Shown in pieces: positions 54,401 to 61,086 of a stretch of DNA of 64,000 nt. Source of the DNA: Pollutiaquabacter sp046052345 (lineage in GTDB: Bacteria; Bacteroidota; Bacteroidia; AKYH767-A; 2013-40CM-41-45); NCBI GenBank assembly GCA_046052345.1, contig JBJOMN010000007.1:186001-250000 (forward strand), in the 5' to 3' direction. Within the stretch, counting starts at the first letter, position 1. Each line of letters begins with the position of its first letter. The translations under genes were made by a program, and so were the position numbers. The notes under the pieces are model-generated. The model saw only the letters and a list, made by a program, of their open reading frames with translations, searched no databases and was not told the DNA's origin.

Positions 54401-54525
54401 GCAAGTGGGACGGAAGAGTAGACGGACAACCGGCTCAGTCCGATGTGTATGTCTGGAAGGTGCGGCTCACGGATGTCTTCGGCGAACAACATTCCTACAT
54501 CGGGCGTGTCACCCTTCTTTACTGA
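51469..54525 (+). CDS. PKD-repeat adhesin with CHU_C (T9SS type B) C-terminal domain
   Basis: A 1018-residue exported protein. The start is TTG at 51469 or GTG at 51484; both give a signal peptide (VRALFVVCLLLLSAASTLFA). A jelly-roll-like domain of about 300 residues contains conserved cysteines. About six PKD modules follow (repeated YSWSFPGGQPSAS, VTYPAPGSWP, DGCVDSVQ), the last with FGDGTPS. From about residue 915 is the CHU_C domain: YIPNAFTPNGDNENS, FDRWGLEVYRC, WDGRVDGQP. Probable T9SS-secreted surface adhesin. No PorP/SprF gene is adjacent. Confidence 0.87.
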   Translation: MTSNGVRALFVVCLLLLSAASTLFADTPEKLTLEQELRRGGMTEAAITTFLLQREELLRTGRTVQTVSGHRTTADRQSSICGTCSELGVENGWSFWDSEEGENVSGFGLQFSGSSSPSPPRFAITGGNGIDTYTPGLIPGDPPIPVVAPAGFGLHSIRLGELSNDGIGGGCNAIWQSSNQVAAGCAERLTYCFNVGLLDTNFIYAYAFVMENPGNSHSNAEMPYVEFMMLDAAGDTIPCSYKKYIANENFPGQYICNQARPNVAWDPPIYKPWSVEGVNLSGYIGQTVTVVITNADCRLGGHFAHSYWDFACGSTAAVYMPTCYVNAPDTFVAPQPPDNATSYSYLWFRNHDVVPFDSVRTTIAYSQPGDTFVVKITTPSGCSWYSRYVPQHYQINAAFEVSVGCDYALFIDSSNTTSGNYPATSWSWSFPGGTPGTYNQQQPPAVTFTPGDHTVTLIAGTSSPGCSDTVTQVVRVPLSPIAAFTAPTVCVGSPVSFVNLSDSLSADSIATYSWSFPGGQPSASLSNSPSVTYPAPGSWPISLTVTTSDGCVDSVQQNVNVNPDPFAVAAAPSVCFGIPVQTVNSSYALPAGSALQFDWTFPGGTPNVSSSPAPVVNYPAPGDYSATLVATTSGGCSDSVVLPIKILPLPEVGFTSNPLCEGATTVFSNLSNVPSGSAISTYEWSFPGGSPSVSYAVSPSVSYPAAGTFDATLIAVTDDGCSDSLIQPVTVHSLPLPAFSNGDSACAPLCLRFYDFSTNADGAISSWNWNFPGSTTAVISGAGPAQVCYDQPGIYGGSLEVVTADGCRARVSVERLVRVYANPVADYSVTNPEFDTRNPSVGFRDRSSADAVMWEWSFGDGTPSVFSGPETTHSYAAAIPDNDFYTFLTSLVVTNVHGCMDTITRPVDARPLFSFYIPNAFTPNGDNENSTFYGKGMGIREYELLVFDRWGLEVYRCRESGSNVPWDRTDQEGMSSSCKWDGRVDGQPAQSDVYVWKVRLTDVFGEQHSYIGRVTLLY

Positions 54526-54573
54526 GCATCTGTTTGGAAAAGATGGCGACTTCAGTGGCCATTCGTCAACCTG

Positions 54574-55410
54574 TCAGGAGCTCCACAGGTCCTTCTTTTC
54601 GAGATGGATCCTGTTCTTGAAAAAGTACCGCGTGCTTTCCTCGAAGGATTTTGTGAAATCGGATACGTAGAACTTGTGTACGGGATTCCGCTTGGCGGAG
54701 AGCAGCTTCTTTTTACGAAGAACGTCCTTTACATGTCCCGCCACCACTCCCGCAGAATCCACGATCTCGACACTTCCTTTATAGTATTCTTCCACTTCCT
54801 TCTTGATCAGCGGATAATGGGTGCAGGCCAGGATCAGGGAGTCGATTTTCGAAAGCTTCCTGCTGTCCAGGTAAGAAGCGATCACCGTCCGGCTGATCTT
54901 GTTGTCGAAGAATCCCTCCTCGATCATCGGGGCCAGCAAGGGTGTGGCCAACGAGGCGACTTCCAGTTGACGGTTGCGCTGGTGGATCTTCTTCGCATAG
55001 ATGTCACTCTTCACAGTGCCTTTGGTTCCGATGACGCCGATTTTCCTGTGCTTTTTGGAACGTGTGACTTGTTCCACGACAGGGTCGATGACGTTGATGA
55101 CAGGAACCTTTCCACCGACGAATTCCTTGACGGTCTCGTACGCGAAGGAAGACGCCGTATTGCAGGCGATGACGATCATCTTGCAGTGCTGCTGGAGCAG
55201 GAACTGTGCGATACGTATGGAATAGTACTTGATCGAATCCGAAGATTTGTCGCCGTAAGGAAGGTGGGCCGTGTCGCCAAAATAGACGAGTGATTCTTTC
55301 GGCAAGACCTGCCGTATCGCATTGGCGACGGTCAAGCCTCCGATACCGGAATCAAAGATGCCGATCGGTCGTGCAGAGGAAGCGGATTTGTTGGTGGAGG
55401 CTGCAGGCAT
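54574..55410 (-). CDS. murI: Glutamate racemase
   Basis: It provides D-glutamate for peptidoglycan. The 278 residues show the two-cysteine active site: FDSGIGGLTVANAIRQVLP, VIACNTASSFA and LACTHYPLIKKEVE. VYFGDTAHLPYGDKS is also conserved. The C-terminus is about 15 residues longer than typical. It lies 43 bp downstream of the gamma-carbonic anhydrase gene on the same strand. Confidence 0.97.
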   Translation of the reverse strand: MPAASTNKSASSARPIGIFDSGIGGLTVANAIRQVLPKESLVYFGDTAHLPYGDKSSDSIKYYSIRIAQFLLQQHCKMIVIACNTASSFAYETVKEFVGGKVPVINVIDPVVEQVTRSKKHRKIGVIGTKGTVKSDIYAKKIHQRNRQLEVASLATPLLAPMIEEGFFDNKISRTVIASYLDSRKLSKIDSLILACTHYPLIKKEVEEYYKGSVEIVDSAGVVAGHVKDVLRKKKLLSAKRNPVHKFYVSDFTKSFEESTRYFFKNRIHLEKKDLWSS

Positions 55411-55453
55411 CGCTGGATGTTCGGTATGATAATGTTGGTCTTTTCGGGACGGG

Positions 55454-55963
55454 TTATCTGAACCAGCCGGCGTACATGTTATAGCGGCCGGGGAGTTCTT
55501 CCAATAGCTTCCGCTGTTCTTCGGAAACGGGTTTTATTTTTTTTGCGGGCGAACCGGCATAAATATAGCCGGATTCGACAACCGTATTCTCCAGCACCAA
55601 TGAACCCGCCGCTACGATCGAGAACGCCTCCACCACGGCATGGTCCATGACGATGGCCCCCATGCCGATCAAAACGTTATTGTGCAGCGTACATCCGTGA
55701 ACGATGGCGTTGTGACCTATGCTGCACCTGTCACCGATCACCGTGGCGGCCTTCCGGTAGGTGCAATGGATGACCGCTCCGTCCTGGATATTGACGTGGT
55801 GGCCGATCCGTATCGTATTCACATCTCCGCGGACCACTGCGTTGAACCAGAAGCTGCAACCGTCGCCGCTCACCACATCACCCACGATGGTGGCATTTTC
55901 GGCGATGAAACAGTCTTTCCCGAAGGAAGGTGATACACCGTTAACCGGCAACAGCAGAGGCAT
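55454..55963 (-). CDS. Gamma-class carbonic anhydrase-like hexapeptide-repeat protein
   Basis: A 169-residue left-handed beta-helix protein. Hexapeptide repeats run through residues 15-135 and include zinc-type histidines in NIQDGAVIHCT and CSIGHNAIVHGCTL. NAVVRGDVNTIRIG is the standard family block. The family includes CaiE/PaaY and gamma-carbonic anhydrases; CO2 hydration is plausible but unproven for this subgroup. It precedes murI and is divergent from a lipoprotein gene. Confidence 0.9.
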   Translation of the reverse strand: MPLLLPVNGVSPSFGKDCFIAENATIVGDVVSGDGCSFWFNAVVRGDVNTIRIGHHVNIQDGAVIHCTYRKAATVIGDRCSIGHNAIVHGCTLHNNVLIGMGAIVMDHAVVEAFSIVAAGSLVLENTVVESGYIYAGSPAKKIKPVSEEQRKLLEELPGRYNMYAGWFR

Positions 55964-56004
55964 GTGTTCCTGAATCGATTTTTTTGTAAATTTAATCTCC
56001 CGAA

Positions 56005-56541
56005 ATGATTAATTTCCTCTCCGTGCGGCTTTTAACAAACATACTTTTCTTCTTTTCCGTCGGCCTTTTTCTTTTCCTCCTTCCCGGTTGCAAGGAGCCG
56101 GTGGAATATCCCCTTGTTCCGGTCATAGGGTTCAAATCCATCATCGTGACCCAGGATGCTTCGGGGTTCGATTCCAAAGTGCTGGTGACGCTGACCTTCA
56201 CGGACGGTGACGGCGATATCGGCTATTATCCTCGTGAATCAGGAAGAAACGCGTCAGTCTTTGACGATCCCGCCAGTCCCTTCTATAACAATTACATCGT
56301 CAAGACATGGATCAAAAGGGCCGGCAATTGGGCGGAGGACACCACGAACGTCAGCGCCCGGTTGCCTTACATGACCCCGGAGGGCGCTAACAAGGCTCTC
56401 AAAGGCGAGATCCAGCGGGAGCTTACCTTACCGCCATTGCTGTCTTTGGACACCCTGAAGTACGACATTTTCATCTGGGACCGTTCGTTTCAACAAAGCA
56501 ACATCATCACTACCCCCGAAATCGTGGTGAGCACCCGCTGA
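56005..56541 (+). CDS. Hypothetical lipoprotein
   Basis: A 178-residue protein with a long hydrophobic leader ending in a lipobox (LFLLPGCKEP). The mature part includes VTLTFTDGDGDIGYYPRES, an acidic calcium-like loop seen in Bacteroidota lipoproteins, and ends VVSTR. No family name recognised. The 41-bp divergent region with the carbonic anhydrase gene holds the palindromic sequence TAAATTTA (55987-55994), which could act as a -7 box for both genes. Confidence 0.75.
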   Translation: MINFLSVRLLTNILFFFSVGLFLFLLPGCKEPVEYPLVPVIGFKSIIVTQDASGFDSKVLVTLTFTDGDGDIGYYPRESGRNASVFDDPASPFYNNYIVKTWIKRAGNWAEDTTNVSARLPYMTPEGANKALKGEIQRELTLPPLLSLDTLKYDIFIWDRSFQQSNIITTPEIVVSTR

Positions 56542-56556
56542 TCCCTTAAAGCGAAT

Positions 56557-57540
56557 TCACCCCCAGCCGAATTTCTTGCGCATCCTTTCGGCAAGATATT
56601 CCTGTTCGGTCTGTCCGGGAGTCGGAACAAGTTCTGCCGTCCGTCCTACGGTCATCAGGTCCATCAGTGTGGAATACCCGGAACGACAGACGATTCTTTT
56701 CGAATGCTGCAGTGCATGCAGTAACTCCTGGTCATCTACTTTAGAAATGACGGTCAGATTGCCTTCATGACGGCGGAGATTCTGATCGGGCAGGCCCTGT
56801 ACCAGCAAGGTCTTTTTTCCCGAGTCCAGCGCTTCGCCGATCAGTTGTTTCTCCCACAGGCTTCTGGAGGGTTCCGGCCCGCTCACCAGCATCAGGCAGT
56901 CGTACTTTTCAAAATCCGTATCGAGGGTTGTCGTGCCTTCGAGACGAGACAGCCAGCCGATGTAGCTGGTGTTGGCCGGCATGTTTTTTCTGTGCGACAG
57001 GATTCCGGACAGGTTTTCATCCCCCTCGCGGTCGGGTATCCAGCACTCATCGAACCTTCCGGTCATTTTCGTCAGACGTCGGATCACCGTACCGCGCAGC
57101 AACGAGCACCAGCGCGGAAGTACCGGAAACAATTGGTGCGTGAGGATGATGCTTTGGCATTTCCCCGACCACAGTCCGTAGCGGTTATCCGAGACTACTG
57201 CGTCAAAGCGTCTGTTGCGGAGTAACTTCTTCAGCCAGCGATGCTCCCGTCCGATAGAAAGGAAGAAACGGGGGAGCTGAAACAGGATCGCTGTGCTTGC
57301 CGGAAAAATGCGGCTGTAGCGTATGCCGTATCCCCGGAGATGCAGCATTTCCAGGTCGGGGAAGTGTAGGCGGAGCAATGCCGCAGTGCTGCCGGAAGCG
57401 GCCAGTGTCACACGATGCCCCTGATCCTTCCAGCGTCGGATGAGCGGAATGCATCGCGCAGCGTGTCCAAGTCCCCAGTCCAGCGGTGCGACGAGTATCC
57501 GGCTGCCGGGAGGAAATCTGTCTATGACGAGTTCGGTCAT
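56557..57540 (-). CDS. Glycosyltransferase, MurG/GT28-like
   Basis: A 327-residue GT-B fold protein. The N-terminal nucleotide-independent half starts ILVAPLDWGLGHAARCIPL, the glycine-rich loop of MurG-like enzymes. The C-terminal donor-binding half has KRIVCRSGYSTLMDLMTVGR, VPTPGQTEQEYLAERM. Donor and acceptor cannot be told. It is the last gene of a trmB - ATL - glycosyltransferase operon, 17 bp after the ATL gene. Confidence 0.82.
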   Translation of the reverse strand: MTELVIDRFPPGSRILVAPLDWGLGHAARCIPLIRRWKDQGHRVTLAASGSTAALLRLHFPDLEMLHLRGYGIRYSRIFPASTAILFQLPRFFLSIGREHRWLKKLLRNRRFDAVVSDNRYGLWSGKCQSIILTHQLFPVLPRWCSLLRGTVIRRLTKMTGRFDECWIPDREGDENLSGILSHRKNMPANTSYIGWLSRLEGTTTLDTDFEKYDCLMLVSGPEPSRSLWEKQLIGEALDSGKKTLLVQGLPDQNLRRHEGNLTVISKVDDQELLHALQHSKRIVCRSGYSTLMDLMTVGRTAELVPTPGQTEQEYLAERMRKKFGWG

Positions 57541-57557
57541 CGGTCTGACACAGGGAT

Positions 57558-57902
57558 TTACAGGAGTTCGGCTGCGGGGTCCCAGAACAGCCTTTTGAAA
57601 TCCATCACCCGGTCATCTTCGACACGGACTCCTTCTTTCTCCAGCAGCTCCTGCATCCGTGCAGGAGTGTCGAAATGATGTTTGCCGGTCAGTAATCCGT
57701 TCCGGTTCACGACTCGATGAGCAGGCACTTTCGGTCTCACATCGTGGGAGCCGTTCATCGCCCAGCCCACCATACGGGACGAACGTGCTGTTCCGAGATA
57801 CTTGGCGATTGCGCCGTAACTGGTCACACGCCCTTTCGGAACCAGTCGCACCACGGCATATACCTGGTCGAAGAAACTTTCCAGTACCGGCCTGTTACCC
57901 AT
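57558..57902 (-). CDS. MGMT-family alkyltransferase-like (ATL) DNA-binding protein
   Basis: A 114-residue protein equal to the C-terminal DNA-binding domain of O6-alkylguanine-DNA alkyltransferase. It has VPKGRVTSYGAIAKYLG and SSRMVGWAMN (the helix-turn-helix with an arginine finger, R43). The active-site PCHRV motif is PAHRV (residues 60-64): the acceptor cysteine is an alanine. It therefore cannot transfer alkyl groups and is an ATL-type protein, which in other species marks lesions for nucleotide excision repair. E. coli Atl has tryptophan at this position. It lies 2 nt after trmB. Confidence 0.9.
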   Translation of the reverse strand: MGNRPVLESFFDQVYAVVRLVPKGRVTSYGAIAKYLGTARSSRMVGWAMNGSHDVRPKVPAHRVVNRNGLLTGKHHFDTPARMQELLEKEGVRVEDDRVMDFKRLFWDPAAELL

Positions 57903-57904
57903 CG

Positions 57905-58570
57905 TCAGAGGCGGAATCGCAGGTAACAGATCTTACTGCCTTTCTCCAGCCATATTTTCTCATATGTCGTCTTGATGGAAAGGACTTCGTCGACAGGGCC
58001 GGAACCGTAAAGGTCATCGGTCATTGTCTCGACGATCAGCCCTTGCTCCCGAACGACTCCCAGTGTATAGTCATACAAGGGCTTACTGTCGGTTTTAAGG
58101 TTGACCGCACAGCGCTCTGCCGCGAAGGAGCGGTACCATTCAAGGAAACGCGGCGAAGTGAGCCGCTTGTGCTCACGGCTTTCGCGCGGCTGCGGATCCG
58201 GAAAGGTGATCCATATTTCGTCTATTCGGTCCTCTCTGCTGAAGAATGCCGGAATCGTACCGATCATGATCCGCAGAAAGGCGGTGTTGGTCTGACCATT
58301 TTCGTAGGTCGTCTTGGCACCCCGCCAGATCCGGGCACCCTTCCAGTCAATTCCGATGAAATTACGCTCGGGGAACATACCCGAAAGCCCTACCGTGTAT
58401 TCCGCCCGTCCGCACCCCAATTCGAGGGTTATCGGGTTCTCATTCCGGAAAAAATCCGTCAGCCAGCGGCCCTTCAAGGGTTGGTCGGGCATGGGAAATT
58501 GCATCCGGGGCTGGAAAACATGCGGAAAAGCGGCGTTCTCGGCAAACCGTTTCAGCTTGTTCTTGCCCAT
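57905..58570 (-). CDS. trmB: tRNA (guanine-N7-)-methyltransferase
   Basis: It makes m7G46 in tRNA variable loops. The 221 residues contain the SAM site TLELGCGRAEYTVGLSGMFP and GIDWKGARIW, and the catalytic/base-binding IWITFPDPQPRESREHKRL. The start MGKNKLKRFAEN is preceded, 4 nt away, by an exact TACCTTTG box. It is divergent from mrp and first in the trmB - ATL - glycosyltransferase operon. The longer open frame to 58666 runs into the mrp promoter region. Confidence 0.96.
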   Translation of the reverse strand: MGKNKLKRFAENAAFPHVFQPRMQFPMPDQPLKGRWLTDFFRNENPITLELGCGRAEYTVGLSGMFPERNFIGIDWKGARIWRGAKTTYENGQTNTAFLRIMIGTIPAFFSREDRIDEIWITFPDPQPRESREHKRLTSPRFLEWYRSFAAERCAVNLKTDSKPLYDYTLGVVREQGLIVETMTDDLYGSGPVDEVLSIKTTYEKIWLEKGSKICYLRFRL

Positions 58571-58574
58571 GGTG

Positions 58575-58582
58575 CAAAGGTA
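58575..58582 (-). promoter_or_regulatory. -7 promoter box of trmB
   Basis: Reads TACCTTTG on the minus strand, followed by CACC and then the trmB ATG. Exact consensus; the transcript would start at or near the ATG. Confidence 0.55.
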
Positions 58583-58633
58583 ATTACTGGGACGGGTATT
58601 CGCGTCAGCATACGGACTCACCCGCCAATTACG

Positions 58634-58641
58634 TATTTTTG
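58634..58641 (+). promoter_or_regulatory. -7 promoter box of mrp
   Basis: TATTTTTG, an exact TAnnTTTG match, 7 nt before the mrp ATG. With the trmB box it makes a divergent promoter pair in a 78-bp intergenic region. Confidence 0.5.
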
Positions 58642-58648
58642 CGGCGCT

Positions 58649-59749
58649 ATGATTACCCGTGAACAAGTCGTTGACGCCCTGCGCAACGTGATCGAACCGG
58701 ACCTCAAGAAGGATCTCATCACGCTGAACATGGTGGAAGATATCCGTGTGGAAGGCAAAGAGGTTTCCTTTACGGTCGTACTAACCACCCCTGCCTGTCC
58801 GCTGAAGGAACTCATCCGGAATGCCTGCGTGAACGCCATCATCCATTTTGTCGATGAAGGCGCACAGGTTACGGTGAACATGACCGCCCGTACCACTTCC
58901 GGCCGCGGACAAGGAGATGAGCTGCTTCCCGCGGTGAAGAACATCATCGCCGTCGCCTCCGGCAAGGGCGGCGTAGGCAAATCCACCGTTGCAGCCAATC
59001 TTGCGGTGGCGCTTGCCAAGAAAGGCGCCAGGGTCGGTTTGATCGATGCCGACATCTACGGTCCCTCCCAGCATATCATGTTCGGCGCCGAGCACGAACG
59101 GCTGTTCGTCAGTGAGCGGGACGGGAAGCAGTACATGCAGCCTATAGAGAAATACGGAGTAAAGGTCCTGTCCATCGGCATGATGGTGGATCCCGACCGA
59201 GCCATTCCATGGCGGGGACCGATGGCCTCCAAGGCCCTGAAGCAACTCTTCAGTGATGCCGATTGGGGAGAATTGGATTACATGCTGATCGATCTTCCTC
59301 CGGGGACCGGCGACATACACCTCACGCTTGTCTCCGCGGTTCCCGTCACCGGAGCGGTCATCGTGAGCACGCCCCAGCATGTGGCGCTGGCCGATGCACG
59401 AAAAGGCATCAACATGTTCCAGCTCGACACGATCAACGTTCCGGTATTGGGTTTGATCGAGAACATGGCCTATTTCACTCCAGCCGAACTGCCGGGAAAC
59501 CGGTATTATATCTTCGGCAAGGAGGGTTGCCGAAACATGGCCGCAGAAATGGGTGTTCCTTTCCTTGGAGAGATTCCTATCGTTCAAAGCATCCGTGAAG
59601 GTGGCGACACCGGAATTCCGGTGGCATTGGATGATGAGGGTGCCGTGGCTGCCGCTTTTGCAGAGGCCGCAGACCATCTTATCCGTCAGACCGCCATTCG
59701 AAATGCGGAAAAAGCGCCCACGCGCCGTGTAAACGCTGTTTCTTATTGA
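58649..59749 (+). CDS. mrp: Mrp/ApbC-type iron-sulfur cluster carrier ATPase
   Basis: A P-loop NTPase that carries and delivers [4Fe-4S] clusters. The 366 residues comprise an N-terminal MIP18/DUF59 domain (REQVVDALRNVIEPDLKKDL, TTPACPLKELI) and the ATPase with deviant Walker A ASGKGGVGKSTVAANLAVAL, then DADIYGPSQHIMFG and LIDLPPGTGDIHLTL. The CxxC found near the C-terminus of many homologs is absent: the segment reads LIENMAYFTPAELPG with one cysteine later in KEGC. This seems usual for Bacteroidota. The start MITREQVVDAL follows a TATTTTTG box; the longer frame is antisense to trmB. nifU follows at 30 bp. Confidence 0.95.
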   Translation: MITREQVVDALRNVIEPDLKKDLITLNMVEDIRVEGKEVSFTVVLTTPACPLKELIRNACVNAIIHFVDEGAQVTVNMTARTTSGRGQGDELLPAVKNIIAVASGKGGVGKSTVAANLAVALAKKGARVGLIDADIYGPSQHIMFGAEHERLFVSERDGKQYMQPIEKYGVKVLSIGMMVDPDRAIPWRGPMASKALKQLFSDADWGELDYMLIDLPPGTGDIHLTLVSAVPVTGAVIVSTPQHVALADARKGINMFQLDTINVPVLGLIENMAYFTPAELPGNRYYIFGKEGCRNMAAEMGVPFLGEIPIVQSIREGGDTGIPVALDDEGAVAAAFAEAADHLIRQTAIRNAEKAPTRRVNAVSY

Positions 59750-59779
59750 TGTGTCAAACCTTATTGGTTGCCGATTGAA

Positions 59780-60022
59780 ATGAATACCGAAGAACAACTC
59801 GTCCGACGCGTAGAAGAAGCCCTGGGTCAGTTGCGCCCTTATCTGGAAGCCGACCAGGGTGACGTAAGCCTCGTGGAAGTGACCGACGAAATGGTCGTCC
59901 GCCTCAAATTCCTCGGAGCCTGCAGTTCCTGTAGTATGAGTTCGATGACGCTGAAAGCCGGAATAGAACAGACCATTCTCCGGATGGTCCCAGAGATAAG
60001 GCGCGTCGAGGCGGTAGATTAA
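59780..60022 (+). CDS. NifU C-terminal-domain iron-sulfur scaffold protein
   Basis: An 80-residue NifU-like/Nfu domain. The cluster-binding CxxC is in LGACSSCSMSSMTLKAGIEQ. The N-terminal helix reads LVRRVEEALGQLRPYLEADQGD. It assembles or transfers Fe-S clusters and fits its position 30 bp after mrp. The ATG at 59780 is preferred over a TTG at 59768. A strong terminator starts 3 nt after the stop. Confidence 0.94.
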   Translation: MNTEEQLVRRVEEALGQLRPYLEADQGDVSLVEVTDEMVVRLKFLGACSSCSMSSMTLKAGIEQTILRMVPEIRRVEAVD

Positions 60023-60024
60023 AA

Positions 60025-60053
60025 AAAAGAGCGGATCAGTGATCCGCTCTTTT
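60025..60053. terminator. Bidirectional intrinsic terminator
   Basis: Perfect inverted repeat AAAAGAGCGGATCA-G-TGATCCGCTCTTTT between the convergent nifU and hydrolase-fold genes. Both sides have A/T runs, so it can stop transcription from either direction. The one-base centre means the actual loop opens the innermost pairs. Confidence 0.9.
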
Positions 60054-60074
60054 CATGTCAAGGATTTCCTGTCC

Positions 60075-60890
60075 TCACTGGTTGAGGAACCGCGAGATCT
60101 TCTCGAAGTACATATCCTTGTCCGTGGAGAAATTCTCCGCATTACTGTTGCTGGCAGTGACGATGAAATTGTTGGTCACGCACTTGAGCACCTTTGTGTC
60201 GGCCGGCGTGATCAATTCATCTTTCGGGGAAACGATGAGCATCACGCCTTTCAACTGTGCGTGGGAGTTGTCGCAGGCATACATGGGCTCATAAGTCTTC
60301 TGGTAACCGAAGGGGATGATCACGTCTTTACCCTTTTTCTCCTTGATTTTCTTCTTCATGATCTCCAGCCCGGTCCAGGGGCCGTCGGCGATGATCTTGC
60401 GGGTCTCGATCCTGTTGGCTCCTACGCCTAACGCGATGCCGGCACCGATGTTCTGTCCGTACAAGTCGAACTTCGTGATGGCACGTGACTTGCGCAGGTA
60501 ATCAAGGACAGCGTTGAGGTCGTTCAGGAACTGCGGATAGATGTATGTGTCGGGGTCGATAGGGAAATCGCTCGAGGCACCGTAGCCGCGGTAGTCGTAA
60601 GTGATGACATTCCAACCGGCCGACAGGAAGTGCCCGACCAGTTCGATGTTATCGGCCATGTTGCCGTCGCCGCTTCCGCTGATGACCATCCAGTTGGTGG
60701 TCTTGGTGGACGCTTCGAAGAACCAGGCGTTGAGCATCGCACCGTCCTTGGTGGCGATCTTCTCTTCTTTGTAGGTCATGCCGTATTTCTCCGGCTTGAC
60801 GGCGTATTCTTTGGAGGGGTTCAAAGCCGTGGCAGCGAACGAGAACGTCGTCAATGCCACGACCAACAAGGATTTCAGTGTGTATTTCAT
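60075..60890 (-). CDS. Secreted alpha/beta-hydrolase-fold protein, probably catalytically dead
   Basis: A 271-residue protein with signal peptide (MKYTLKSLLVVALTTFSFAATA). The fold is clear: NWMVISGSGDGNM (oxyanion region), WNVITYDYRGYGASSDFP and the elbow FDLYGQNIGAGIALG. The elbow is normally G-x-S-x-G; here it is G145-Q-N147-I-G149, so the nucleophile serine is asparagine. The acid D224 is kept (SPKDELITP). The place of the catalytic histidine reads ASNSNAENFST, with no histidine. It is probably a pseudo-enzyme or binding protein. Confidence 0.85.
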   Translation of the reverse strand: MKYTLKSLLVVALTTFSFAATALNPSKEYAVKPEKYGMTYKEEKIATKDGAMLNAWFFEASTKTTNWMVISGSGDGNMADNIELVGHFLSAGWNVITYDYRGYGASSDFPIDPDTYIYPQFLNDLNAVLDYLRKSRAITKFDLYGQNIGAGIALGVGANRIETRKIIADGPWTGLEIMKKKIKEKKGKDVIIPFGYQKTYEPMYACDNSHAQLKGVMLIVSPKDELITPADTKVLKCVTNNFIVTASNSNAENFSTDKDMYFEKISRFLNQ

Positions 60891-61086
60891 GGTAGGTCGT
60901 TGAATGAGGCCCCAATTTCCAGAAAAGATTTTTTTCCGGCAAAGGAGTTAAGATGAAGTTTTAACGAAGGCAACCCCCTTTTTTCAACGGAAACCGCTCA
61001 CTTTTGCCCCTGTGAACCATTTAACCCTATTATTGTTCCCTTGATGCGGTTTTCATAAAATTGTCGTCCACTATCCTCAACAGACC

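Noticed and set aside
57659..58648. Upstream 330 codons in frame with mrp
   Set aside because: Antisense to trmB and the ATL gene. The Mrp family start and its promoter box are at 58634-58651.
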